Positions 34,826-48,141 of a stretch of 64,000 nt of DNA are shown here, in pieces. Below the pieces are notes generated by a model. It saw only the letters and a list, made by a program, of their open reading frames with translations. It was not told the DNA's origin and searched no databases. The stretch is from the NCBI RefSeq assembly GCF_026212465.1, contig NC_080061.1:22334787-22398786 (forward strand), given 5' to 3'. Source of the stretch: Amaranthus tricolor (taxonomy: Eukaryota > Streptophyta > Magnoliopsida > Caryophyllales > Amaranthaceae). A program made the translations under genes and the position numbers. Within the stretch, counting starts at the first letter, position 1. Each line of letters opens with the position of its first letter.

Positions 34826-37800
34826 CAACACTATTTGGTATAAATTATTGTGTTGAAATGGTTGGAATTGAAAAGAATAGTCATATGCTTGAAATTACGT
34901 GTTAAGGTTCTTTTTAAATATTATTTTGGAAACAAACAAGGGACACAACACTATTTAGTATATATTATTGTGTTGAAATGGTTAGAATCGCAAACAATAG
35001 TCATGTACTTGCAATTACGTGTTAAGTTGCGTTTTTAATGTTTTAAATATTATTGTGGAAACAAACAAGGCACACAACACTATTTGGTATATATTATAGT
35101 GCTGATAATGGTTAGAATCGAAAACAACAGTCATTTGCTTAAAATTACGTGCTAAGTTTCTTTTTTCAAGTTTTTTAAAGATTTTTTTGCACTTTTTCGC
35201 ATAAAGACGTTCAAACTTGGTTTGTTTTTCACGAAAAATGGCACCCAGAACTATTTAGTTTATATTATTATGTTGAAATGGTTAGACTCGAAAATAATAG
35301 TCATGTACTTGAAATTACGTTCTGAGTTGCCTTTTTAATGTTTTTAATTTTTTTTTGGCACTTTCCCGCAGAAAGTGGCTCAAACTTGGTTTGTTTCGCA
35401 CCAAACTCGGCACACAATATAATTTTGAAATTACGTGCTAAGTTACTTTTAAAATTTTTTTTTTTAAGAACTTTCTCGCATAAAGTAGTTCAAACTTTGT
35501 TTTTTGCCAACAAACAAGGGACACAACACTATTTGGTATATATTATTGTGTTGAAATGGTTAGAATCGCAAACAATAGTCATGTACTTGAAATTACGTGT
35601 TAAGTTGCGTTTTTAATGTTTTAAATATTATTGTGGCAATATCTCGCATAAAATTATTCAAACTTGGTTTGTTTCGCACGAAACCAAGCACACAACACTA
35701 TTTGCTATAAATTATTGTGTAGAAATGGTTAGAATCAAAAACATTAGTCATATGCTTGAAATTACGTTCGAAGTTGCTTTTTTAAAAATTTTTTTAGCTT
35801 TTTTATCACTTTCTCGAATAAAGTGGTTCAAATTTGATTTGTTTGGGAACAAACTAGGCGCACAACACAATTTGGTATATATTATAGTGCTGATAATGGT
35901 TAGAAACGAAAACAACAGTCATTTGCTTAAAATTACGTGCTAAGTTGCTTTTTTCAAGTTTTTTAAAGATTTTTTAGCACTTTTTCGCATAAAGACGTTC
36001 AAACTTGGTTTGTTTTGCACGAAAAATGGCACCCAAAACTATTTAGTTTATATTATTATGTTGAAATGGTTAGACTCGAACATAATAGTCATGTACTTGA
36101 AATTACGTTCTAAGTTGCCTTTTTAATGTTTTTAATTTTTTTTTGGCACTTTCCCGCAGAAAGTGGCTCAAACTTGGTTTGTTTCGCACGAAACTCGGCA
36201 CATAATACTATTTGGTATAAATGATTGTGTTGAAATTGTTGGAATCGAAAAAAGTAGTCATATGTTTGAAATTATGTGCTAAGTTACTTTTTAAAATTTT
36301 TTTTTTTTAAGAACTTTCACGCATAAAGTAGTTCAAACTTTGTTTTTTGCCAACAAACACGGCACACAACACTATTTGGTATATATTATTGTGTTGAAAT
36401 GTTTAGAATCGCAAACAATAGTCATGTACTTGAAATTACGTGTTAAGTTGCGTTTTTAATGTTTCAAATATTATTTTGGCAATATCTCGCATAAAATTAT
36501 TCAAACTTTGTTTTTTTCGCACGAAACCAAGCACACAACACTATTTGCTATAAATTATTGTGTAGAAATGGATAGAATCAAAAACAATAGTCATATGCTT
36601 GAACTTACGTTCTAAGTTGTGTTTTTAAAATTTTTTTTAGCTTTTTTATCACTTTTCTCGAATAAAGTGGTTCAAACATGATTTGTTTGGCAACAAACAA
36701 GGCGCAAAACACTATTTGGTATATATAATTGTGTTGAAATGGTTAGAATCCAAAACAACAGTCATATGCTTGAAATTACGTGCTAAGTTGCTTTTTTCAA
36801 GTTTTTTAAGATTTTTTAGCATAAAGTCGTTCAAACTTGGTTTGTTTTGCACGAAAAATGGCACCCAACACTATTTAGTTTATATTATTATGTTGAAAAG
36901 GTTAGACTCGAAAAAAATAGTCATGTACTTGAAATTACGTGCTAAGTTGCATTTTTAATGTTTTTAATATTTTTTTTGGCACTTTCCGGCAGAAAGTGGC
37001 TCAAACTTGGTTTGTTTCGCACGAAACTCGGCACACGATACTATTTGGTATAAATTATTGTGTTGAAATTGTTGGAATCGAAAAAATTAGTCATATGTTT
37101 GAAATTACGTACTATGTTACTTTTTAAATTTTTTTATCTTTTTTAGAACTTTCTCGCATAAAGTAGTTCAAACTTTGTTTTTTGCCAATAAACAAGGCAC
37201 AGAACAATATTTGGTATATATTATTGTGTTGAAATGGTTAGGATCGAACACAATAGTCATGTACTTGAAATTACATGCTATGTTGCGTTTTTAATGTTTT
37301 TTATATTTTTTTGGCAATTTCACGCATAAAATGATTCAAACATGATTTGTTTCGCACGAAACCTAGCACACAACACTATTTGGTATAAATTATTGTGTTG
37401 AAATGGTTAGAATCAAAAACAATAGTCATATGCTTGAAATTACGTGCTAAGTTGCTTTTTAAAGATTTTTTAGCATTTTTTCGCATAAAGTCTTTCAAAC
37501 TTGGTTTGTTTTGCACGAAAAATGGCACCCAACACTATTTAGTTTATATTATTATGTTGAAATGGTTAGACTCGAAAATAATAGTCATGTACTTGAAATT
37601 ACGTGCTAAGTTTCATTTTTAATGTTTTAAATAATTTTTTTTGGCACTTTCTTGCAGAGAGTGGCTCAAACTTGGTTTTTTTCGTACGAAACTCGGCACA
37701 CGATACTATTTGGTATAAATTATTGTGTTGAAATTGTTGGAATCGAAAAAATTAGTCATATGTTTGAAATTACGTACTATGTTACTTTTTTATTTATTTT

Positions 37801-38532
37801 TTTATTTTTTTTAGAACTTTCTCGCATAAAGTTGTTCAAACTTTGTTTTTTGCCAACAAACAAGGCACAGAACAATATTTGGTATGTATTATTGTGTTGA
37901 AATGGTTAGATTCGAACACAATAGTCATGTACTTGAAATTACATGCTAAGTTGCTTTTTTAACGTTTTTTTTATATTTTTTTGGCAATTTCACGCGTAAA
38001 ATGATTCAAGCATGATTTGTTTCGCACGAAACCTAGCACACAACACTATTTGGTATAAATTATTGTGTTGAAATGGTTAGAATCAAAAGCAATAGTCATA
38101 TGCTTGAAATTACGTGCTAAGTTGCTTTTTAAAAATTTTTTTGGTTTTTTAGCACTTTCTTGCAGAAAGTGGTTTAAATTTTGTTTGTTTAGCAACACTA
38201 TTTGGTACATATTATTGTGTTAAAATGGTTAGAATGGAAAACATTACTCATATGTTTGAATTTACGTGCTAAGTTGCTTTTTTCAAGTTTTTGTTAGATT
38301 TTTTAGCAATTTCTCGTATAAAGTTGTTCAAACTTGGTTTGTTTTGCACGAAACATGGCACCAAATACTATTTAGTTTATATTATTGTGTTGAAATGGTT
38401 TGACTCGAAAACAATAGTCATGTACTTGAAATTACGTGCTAAGTTGCATTTTTAATGTTTTTTTTATAGTTTTTGGCACTTTCCCGGAGAAACTGGCTCC
38501 AACTTGGTTTGTTTCGCACAAAACTCGATGCA
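34826..38532 (+). repeat. HOR unit 21, rearranged 23-mer (copy of unit 17)
   Basis: 3707 bp, the same order of monomers and hybrids as unit 17. Visible differences are AACAACAGTCATTTG near 35,124 and ATTATTGTGTTG near 37,220, both the usual state of the family, so these changes more likely arose in copy 1. Confidence 0.88.
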
Positions 38533-40163
38533 CAACACTATTTGGTATAAATTATTGTGTTGAAATGGTTGGAATCGAAAACAATAGTCATATGCTTGAA
38601 ATTACGTGTTAAGGTTCTTTTTAAATATTTTTTTCGCAACAAACAAGGCACCCAACACTATTTGGTATATATTATTGTGTTGAAATGGTTAGAATCGCAA
38701 ACAATAGTCATTACTTGAAATTACGTGTTAAATTGCTTTTTTAATGTTTTAAATATTATTTTTGCAATATCTCGCATAAAATTATTCAAACTTGGTTTGT
38801 TTCGCACGAAACCAAGCACACAACACTATTTGCTATAAATTATTGTGTAGAAATGGTTAGAATCAAAAACAATAGTCATATGCTTGAAATTACGTTCTAA
38901 GTTGCTTTTTTAAAAACTTTTTTAGCTTTTTTATAATTTTCTCGAATAAAGTGGTTCAAACTTGATTTGTTTGGCAACAAAGAAGGCGAAAAACACTATT
39001 TGGTATATATTATTGTGTTGAAATGGTTAGAATCGAAAACAACAGTCATATGCTTGAAATTACGTGCTAAGTTGCTTTTTTCAAGTTTTCTTAAGATTTT
39101 TTAGCACTTTCTCGCATAAAGTCGTACAAACTTGGTTTGTTTTGCACGAAAAATGGCACCCAACACTATTTAGTTTATATTATTATGTTGAAATGGTTAG
39201 ACTCGAAAATAATAGTCATGTACTTGAAATTACGTGCTAAGTTGCATTTTTAATGTTTTTAATATTTTTTTTGGGCACTTTCCCGCAGAAAGTGGCTCAA
39301 ACTTGGTTTGTTTCGCACGAAACTCGGCACACGATACTATTTGGTATAAATTATTGTGTTGAAATTGTTGGAATCGAAAAAATTAGTCATATGTTTGAAA
39401 TTACGTACTATGTTAGTTATTAAAATTTTTTTTATTTTTTTTAGAACTTTCTCGCAATAAAGTAGTTCAAACTTTGTTTTTTGCCAACAAACAAGGCACA
39501 GAAGAATATTTGGTATATATTATTGTGTTGAAATGGTTAGAATCGAACACAATAGTCATGTACTTGAAATTACACGCTAAGTTGCGTTTTTAATTTTTTT
39601 TATATTTTTTTGGCAATTTCACGCATAAAATGATTCAAACATGATTTGTTTCGCACGAAACCTAGCACACAACACTATTTGGTATAAATTATTGTGTTGA
39701 AATGGTTAAAATCAAGAACAATAGTCATATGCTTGAAATTACGTGCTAAGTTGCTTTTTAAAATTTTTTTTTGTTTTTTAGCACTTTCTTGCATAAAGTG
39801 GTTTAAATTTGGTTTGTTTGGCAACACTATTTGGTACATATTATTGTGTTAAAATGGTTAGAATGGAAAACATTACTCATATGTTTGAATTTACGTGCTA
39901 AGTTTCTTTTTTCAAGTTTTTGTTAGATTTTTTAGCACTTTCTCGTATATAGTTGTTCAAACTTGGTTTGTTTTGCACGAAACATGGCACCAAATACTAT
40001 TTAGTTTATATTATTGTGTTGAAAATGTTTGGCTCGAAAACAATAGTCATGTACTTGAAATTACGTGCTAAGTTGCGTTTTTAATGTTATTTTTTTATAG
40101 TTTTTGGCACTTTCCCGCAGAAAGTGGCTCAAACTTGGTTTGTTTCGCACGAAACTCGACGCA
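38533..40163 (+). repeat. HOR unit 22, 10-mer spanning the duplication edge
   Basis: 1631 bp. A-F belong to copy 2 of the 8.09 kb block. After 39,383 the sequence changes to the V5 type (AATTAGTCATATG, ACGTACTATGTTAGTTATT, CAGAAGAATATTTGG). Confidence 0.9.
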
Positions 40164-41793
40164 CAACACTATTTGGTATAAATTATTGTGTTGAAATGGT
40201 TGGAATCGAAAACAATAGTCATATGCTTGAAATTACGTGTTAAGGTTCTTTTTAAATATTTTTTTGGCAACTAACAAGGCACACAACACTATTTGGTATA
40301 TATTATTGTGTTGAAATGGTTAGAATCGCAAACAATAGTCATGTACTTGAAATTACGTGTTAAGTTGCGTTTTTAATGTTTTAAATATTATTATGGCAAT
40401 ATCTCGCACAAAATTATTCAAACTTAGTTTGTTTCGCACGAAACCAAGCACACAACAATATTTGCTATAAATTATTGTGTAGAAATGGTTAGAATCAAAA
40501 ACAATAGTCATATGCTTGAAATTACGTTCTAAGTTGCTATTTTAAAATTGTTTTTAGCTTTTTTATCACTTTCTCGAATAAAGTGGTTCAAACTTGATTT
40601 GTTTGGCAACAAACAAGGTGCAAAACACTATTTGGTATATATTATTGTGTTGAAATGGTTAGAATCGAAAACAACAGTCATATGCTTGAAATTACGTGCT
40701 AAGTTGCTTTTTTCAAGTTTTTTAAAGATTTTTTAGCACTTTCTCGCATAAAGTCGTACAAACTTGGTTTGTTTTGCACGAAAAATGGCACCCAACACTA
40801 TTTAGTTTATATTATTATGTTGAAATGGTTAGACTCGAAAATAATAGTCATGTACTTGAAATTAAGTGCTAAGTTGCATTTTTAATGTTTTTAATATTTT
40901 TTTTTGGGCACTTTCCCGCAGAAAGTGGCTCAAATTTGGTTTGTTTCGCACAAAACTCGGCACACGATACTATTTGGTATTAATTATTGTGTTGAAATTG
41001 GTGGAATCGAAAAAATTAGTCAGATGTTTGAAATTACGTACAATGTTACTTTTTAAAATTTTTTTATTTTTTTAGAACTTTCTCGCATAAAGTAGTTCAA
41101 ACTTTGTTTTTTGCCAACAAACAAGGCACAGAAGAATATTTGGTATATATTATTGTGTTGAAATGGTTAGAATTGAACACAATAGTCATGTACTTGAAAT
41201 TACACGCTAAGTTGCGTTTTTAATTTTTTTAATATTTTTTTGGCAATTTCACGCATAAAATGATTCAAACATGATTTGTTTCGCACGAAACCTAGCACAC
41301 AACACTATTTGGTATAAATTATTGTGTTGAAATGGTTAGAATCAAGAATAATAGTCATATGCTTGAAATTACGTGCTAAGTTACTTTTTAAAAATTTTTT
41401 TTGTTTTTTAGCACTTTCTTGCATAAAGTGGTTTAAATTTGGTTTGTTTGGCAACACTATTTGGTACATATTATTGTGCTAAAATGGTTAGAATGGAAAA
41501 CATTACTCATATGTTTGAATTTACGTGCTAAGTTTCTTTTTTCAAGTTTTTGTTAGATTTTTTTATCACTTTCTCGTATATAGTTGTTCAAACTTGGTTT
41601 GTTTCGCACGAAACATGGCACCAAATACTATTTAGTTTATATTATTGTGTTGAAAGTGTTTGGCTCGAAAACAATAGTGATGTACTTGAAATTACGTGCT
41701 AAGTTGCGTTTTTAATGTTTTTTTTTATAGTTTTTGGCACTTTCCCGCAGAAAGTGGCTCAAACTTGGTTTGTTTCGCACGAAACTCGACGCA
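40164..41793 (+). repeat. HOR unit 23, 10-mer, variant V5
   Basis: 1630 bp. V5 marks: GGCAACTAACAAGG before B, CAGAAGAATATTTGG at G, GTGGAATCG in F, TTTGGCTCG in J. An isolated AAATTAAGTGCTAAG occurs after E near 40,861. Confidence 0.92.
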
Positions 41794-43421
41794 CAACACT
41801 ATTTGGTATAAATTTTGTGTTGAAATGGTTGGAATCGAAAACAATAGTCATATGCTTGAAATTACGTGTTAAGGTTCTTTTTAAATATTTTTTTGGCAAC
41901 TAACAAGGCACACAACACTATTTGGTATATATTATTGTGTTGAAATGGTTAGAATCGCAAACAATAGTCATGTACTTGAAATTACGTGTTAAGTTGCGTT
42001 TTTAATGTTTTAAATATTATTATAGCAATATCTCGCATAAAATTATTCAAACTTGGTTTGTTTCGCACGAAACCAAGCACACAACAATAATTGCTATAAA
42101 TTATTGTGTAGAAATGGTTAGAATCAAAAACAATAGTCATATGCTTGAAATTACGTTCTAAGTTGCTATTTTAAAATTTTTTTTAGCTTTTTTATCACTT
42201 TCTCGAATAAAGTGGTTCAAACTTGATTTGTTTGGCAACAAACAAGGTGCAAAACACTATTTGGTATATATTATTGTGTTGAAATGGTTGGAATCGAAAA
42301 CAACAGTCATATGCTTGAAATTACGTGCTAAGTTGCTTTTTTCAAGTTTTTTAAAGATTTTTTAGCACTTTCTCGCATAAAGTCGTACAAACTTGGTTTG
42401 TTTTGCACGAAAAATGGCACCCAACACTATTTAGTTTATATTATTATGTTGAAATGGTTAGACTCGAAAATAATAGTCATGTACTTGAAATTACGTGCTA
42501 AGTTGCATTTTTAATGTTTTTAATATTTTTTTTTGGGCACTTTCCCGCAGAAAGTGGCTCAAATTTGGTTTGTTTTGCACAAAACTCGGCACACGATACT
42601 ATTTGGTATAAATTATTGTGTTGAAATTGGTGGAATCGAAAAAATTAGTCATATGTTTGAAATTACGTACTATGTTACTTTTTTAAATTTTTTTATTTTT
42701 TTTAGAACTTTCTCGCATAAAGTAGTTCAAACTTTGTTTTTTGCCAACAAACAAGGCACAGAAGAATATCTGGTACATATTATTGTGTTGAAATGGTTAG
42801 AATTGAACACAATAGTCATGTACTTGAAATTACACGCTAAGTTGCGTTTTTAATTTTTTTAATATTTTGTTGGCAATTTCACGCATAAAATGATTCAAAC
42901 ATGATTTGTTTCGCACGAAACCTAGCACACAACACTATTTGGTATAAATTATTGTGTTGAAATGGTTAGAATCAAGAACAATAGTCATATGCTTGAAATT
43001 ACGTGCTAAGTTGCTTTTTAAATTCTTTTTTTGTTTTTTAGCACTTTCTTGCATAAAGTGGTTTAAATTTGGTTTTTTTGGCAACACTATTTGGTACATA
43101 TTATTGTGCTAAAATGGTTAGAATGGAAAACATTACTCATATGTTTGAATTTACGTGCTAAGTTTCTTTTTTCAAGTTTTTGTTAGATTTTTTATCACTT
43201 TCTCGTATATAGTTATTCAAACTTGGTTTGTTTCGCACGAAACATGGCACCAAATACTATTTAGTTTATATTATTGTGTTTAAAATGTTTGGCTCGAAAA
43301 CAATAGTCATGTACTTGAAATTACATGCTAAGTTGCGTTTTTAATGTTTTTTTTATAGTTTTTGGCACTTTCCCGCAGAAAGTGGCTCAAACTTGGTTTG
43401 TTTCGCACGAAACTCGACGCA
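41794..43421 (+). repeat. HOR unit 24, 10-mer, variant V5
   Basis: 1628 bp. A has lost AT in its ATTATT stretch (GGTATAAATTTTGTGTTG near 41,804). C has an altered box (CAACAATAATTGC near 42,081). Confidence 0.92.
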
Positions 43422-45050
43422 AAACACTATTTGGTATAAAATATTGTGTTGAAATGGTTGGAAACAAAAACAATAGTCATATGCTTGAAATTACGTGTTA
43501 AGGTTCTTTTTAAATATTTTTTTGGCAACTAACAAGGCACACAACACTATTTGATATATATTATTGTGTTGAAATGGTTAGAATCGCAAACAATAGTCAT
43601 GTACTTGAAATTACGTGTTAAGTTGCGTTTTTAATGTTTTAAATATTATTATGGCAATATCTCGCATAAAATTATTCAAACTTGGTTTGTTTCGCATGAA
43701 ACCAAGCACACAACAATATATTCTATAAATTATTGTGTAGAAATGGTTAGAATCAAAAACAATAGTCATATGCTTGAAATTACGTTCTAAGTTTCTATTT
43801 TAAAATTGTTTTTAGCTTTTTTATCACTTTCTCGAATTAAGTGGTTCAAACTTGATTTGTTTGGGAACAAACAAGGCGCAAAACACTATTTGGTATATAT
43901 TATTGTGTTGAAATGGTTAGAATCGAAAACAACAGTCATATGCTTGAAATTACGTGCTAAGTTGCTTTTTTCAAGTTTTTTAAAGATTTTTTAGCACTTT
44001 CTCGCATAAAGTCGTACAAACTTGGTTTGTTTTGCACGAAAAATGGCACCCAACACTATTTAGTTTATATTATTATGTTGAAATGGTTAGACTCGAAAAT
44101 AATAGTCATGTACTTGAAATTACGTGCTAAGTTGCATTTTTAATGTTTTTAATATTTTTTTTGGGCACTTTCCCGCAGAAAGTGGCTCAAACTTGGTTTG
44201 TTTCGCACAAAACTCGGCACACGATACTATTTGGTATAAATTATTGTGTTGAAATTGGTGGAATCGAAAAAATTAGTCATATGTTTGAAATTACGTACTA
44301 TGTTACTTTTTAAAATTTTTTTATTTTTTTTAGAACTTTCTCGCATAAAGTTGTTCAAACTTTGTTTTTTGCCAACAAACAAGGCACAGAAGAATATTTG
44401 GTACATATTATTGTGTTGAAATGGTTAGAATTGAACACAATAGTCATGTACTTGAAATTACACGCTAAGTTGCGTTTTTAATTTTTTTAATATTTTGTTG
44501 GCAATTTCACGCATAAAATGATTCAAACATGATTTGTTTCGCACGAAACCTAGCACACAACACTATTTGGTATAAATTATTGTGTTGAAATGGTTAGAAT
44601 CAAGAAAAATAGTCATATGCTTGAAATTACGTGCTAAGTTGCTTTTTAAAATTTTTTTTTTGTTTTTTAGCACTTTCTTGCATAAAGTGGTTTAAATTTG
44701 GTTTTTTTGGCAACACTATTTGGTACATATTATTGTGCTAAAATGGTTAGAATGGAAAACATTACTCATATGTTTGAATTTACGTGCTAAGTTTCTTTTT
44801 TCAAGTTTTTGTTAGATTTTTTATCACTTTCTCGTATATAGTTGTTCAAACTTGGTTTGTTTCGCACGAAACATGGCACCAAATACTATTTAGTTTATAT
44901 TATTGTGTTTAAAATGTTTGGCTCGAAAACAATAGTCATGTACTTGAAATTACATGCTAAGTTGCGTTTTTAATGTTTTTTTTATAGTTTTTGGCACTTT
45001 CCCGCAGAAAGTGGCTCAAACTTGGTTTGTTTCGCACGAAACTCGACGCA
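43422..45050 (+). repeat. HOR unit 25, 10-mer, variant V5
   Basis: 1629 bp. The A box is AAAACACTATTTGG followed by AAAATATTG. B has TTTGATATATATT and C has CAACAATATATTCTATAAA, both shared with unit 26, marking another recent HOR doubling. Confidence 0.92.
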
Positions 45051-46679
45051 CAACACTATTTGGTATAAAATATTGTGTTGAAATGGTTGGAATCAAAAAC
45101 AATAGTCATATGCTTGAAATTACGTGTTATGGTTCTTTTTAAATATTTTTTTGGCAACTAACAAGGCACACAACACTATTTGATATATATTATTGTGTTG
45201 AAATGGTTAGAATCGCAAACAATAGTCATGTACTTGAAATTACGTGTTAAGTTGCGTTTTTAATGTTTTAAATATTATTATGGCAATATCTCGCATAAAA
45301 TTATTCAAACTTGGTTTGTTTCGCATGAAACCAAGCACACAACAATATATTCTATAAATTATTGTGTAGAAATGGTTAGAATCAAAAACAATAGTCATAT
45401 GCTTGAAATTACGTTCTATGTTGCTATTTTAAAATTGTTTTTAGCTTTTTTATCACTTTCTCGAATAAAGTGGTTCAAACTTGATTTGTTTGGCAACAAA
45501 CAAGGCGCAAAACACTATTTGGTATATATTATTGTGTTGAAATGGTTAGAATCGAAAACAACAGTCATATGCTTGAAATTACGTGCTAAGTTGCTTTTTT
45601 CAAGTTTTTTAAAGATTTTTTAGCACTTTCTCGCATAAAGTCGTACAAACTTGGTTTGTTTTGCACGAAAAATGGCACCCAACACTATTTAGTTTATGTT
45701 ATTATGTTGCAATGGTTAGACTCCAAAATAATAGTCATGTACTTGAAATTACGTGCTAAGTTGCATTTTTAGTGTTTTTAATATTTTTTTTTTGGCACTT
45801 TCCCGCAGAAAGTGGCTCAAACTTGGTTTGTTTCGCACGAAACTCGGCACACGATACTATTTGGTATAAATTATTGTGTTGAAATTGTTGGAATCGAAAA
45901 AATTAGTCATATGTTTGAAATTACGTACTATGTTACTTTTTAAAATTTTTTTATTTTTTTTAAAACTTTCTCGCATAAAGTAGTTCAAACTTTGTTTTTT
46001 GCAAACAAACAAGGCACAGAACAATATTTGGTATATATTATTGTGTTGAAATTGTTAGAATCGAACACAATAGTCATGTACTTGAAATTACATGCTAAGT
46101 TGCTTTTTTAATGTTTTTTATATTTTTTTGCCAATTTCACGCATAAAATTATTCAAACATCATTTGTTTCGCACGAAACATAGCACACAACACTATTTGG
46201 TATAAATTATTGTGTTGAAATGGTTAGAATCAAAAACAATAGTCATATGCTTGAAATTACGTGCTAAGTTGCTTTTTAAAAATTTTTTTGGTTTTTTAGC
46301 ACTTTCTTGCATAAAGTGGTTTAAATTTGGTTTGTTTGGCAACACTATTTGGTACATATTATTGTGTTAAAAGGTTAGAATGGAAAACATTACTCAGATG
46401 TTTGAATTTACGTGCTAAGTTGCTTTTTTCAAGTATTTGTTAGATTTTTTAGCACTTTCTCGTATATAGTTGTTCAAATTTGGTTTGTTTCGCACGAAAC
46501 ATGGCACCAAATACTATTTAGTTTATATTATTGTGTTGAAAATGTTTGGCTCGAAAACAATAGTCATGTACTTGAAATTACGTGCTAAGTTGCGTTTTTA
46601 ATTTTTTTTTTTATAGTTTTTGGCACTTTCCCGCAGAAAGTGGCTCAAACTTGGTTTGTTTCGCACGAAACTCGATGCA
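45051..46679 (+). repeat. HOR unit 26, 10-mer, V5 grading to V3
   Basis: 1629 bp. The first half copies unit 25. From F on (GTTGGAATCG near 45,887; TTGCAAACAAAC before G; CAGAACAATATTTGG) it leaves the V5 G type. Confidence 0.9.
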
Positions 46680-48141
46680 CAACACTATTTGGTATAAATT
46701 ATTGTGTTGAAATGGTTGGAATCGAAAACAATAGTCATATGCTTGAAATTACGTGTTAAGGTTCTTTTTAAATATTTTTTTGGCAACAAACAAGGTACAC
46801 AACACTATTTGGTATATATTATTGTGTTGAAATGGTTAAAATCGCAAACAATAGTCATGTACTTGAAATTACGTGTTAAGTTGCGTTTTTAATGTTTTAA
46901 ATATTATTTTGGCAATATCTCGCATAAAATTATTCAAACTTGGTTTGTTTCGCACAAAACCAAGCACACAACACTATTTGCTATAAATTATTGTGTAGAA
47001 ATGGTTAGAATAAAAAACAATAGTCATATGCTTGAAATTACGTTATAAGTTGCTTTTTTAAAAATTTTTTTAGCTTTTTTATCACTTACTCGAATAAAGT
47101 GGTTCAAAGTTGATTTGTTTGGCAACAAACAAGGCGCAAAACACTATTTGGTATGTATTATAGTGCTGATAATGGTTAGAATCGAAAACAACAGTCATAT
47201 GCTTAAAATTACGTGCTAAGTTGCTTTTTTCGAGTTTTTTTAAGATTTTTAGCACTTTTTCGCATAAAGACGTTCAAACTTGGTTTGTTTTGCACGAAAA
47301 ATGGCACCCAACACTATTTAGTTTATATTATTATGTTGAAATGGTTAGACTCGAAAATAATAGTTATGTACTTGAAATTACGTGCTAAGTTGAATTTTTA
47401 ATGTTTTTAATATTTTTTTTTGCCACTTTCCCGCAGAAAGTTGCTCAAACTTGATTTGTTTCGCATGAAACTCGGCACACGATACTATTTAGTATAAATT
47501 ATTGTGTTGAAATTGTTGGAATCGAAAAAATTAGTCATATGTTTGAAATTACGTACTATGTTACTTTTTAAAATTGTTTTTATTTTTTTTAAAACTTTCT
47601 CGCATTAAGTAGTTCAAAGTTTGTTTTTTGCCAACAAACAAGGCACAGAACAATATTTGGTATATATTATTGTGTTGAAATGGTTAGAATCGAGCACAAT
47701 AGTCATGTACTTGAAATTACATGCTAATAAGTTGCTTTTTTAATGTTTTTTATATTATTTTTGCAATTTCACGCATAAAATGATTCAAACATGATTTGTT
47801 TCGCACGAAACGTAGCACACAACACTATTTGGTATAAATTATTGTGTTGAAATGGTTAGAATCAAAAACAATAGTCATATGCTTGAAATTACGTGCTAAG
47901 TTGCTTTTTAAAAATTTTTTTTGGTTTTTTAGCACTTTCTTGCATAAAGTGCTTTAAATTTGGTTTGTTTGGCAACACTATTTGGTACATATTATTGTGT
48001 TAAATGGTTAGAAAGGAAAACATTACTCATATGTTTGAATTTACGTGCTAAGTTGCGTTTTTAATGTTTTTTTTATAGTTTTTGGCACTTTCCCGTAGAA
48101 AGTGGCTCAAACTTGGTTTGTTTCGCACGAAACTCGACGCA
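46680..48141 (+). repeat. HOR unit 27, 9-mer lacking J
   Basis: 1462 bp, about 164 bp short. After I (GTTAAATGGTTAGAAAGG, TTTGAATTTACG) the shared GTGCTAAGTTGC passes straight into GTTTTTAATGTTTTTTTTATAG, which normally follows J. Exactly one monomer is missing, with the exchange in the conserved GTGCTAAGTTGC core near 48,046-48,057. G carries the CTAATAAG insertion for the first time. Confidence 0.92.

Larger units (their letters stand above)
31295..39382 (+). repeat. 8.09 kb tandem segmental duplication, copy 2
   Basis: Copy of 23,206-31,294. Every internal irregularity is repeated at the same offset: the I/J fusion near 31,730, the E/F fusion near 32,480, the I deletion near 34,536, the C-less junction near 35,050 and the H/E hybrid near 37,460. 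Identity ends where AAAAAAGTAGTC (31,295) becomes AAAAAATTAGTC (39,383). Confidence 0.92.
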
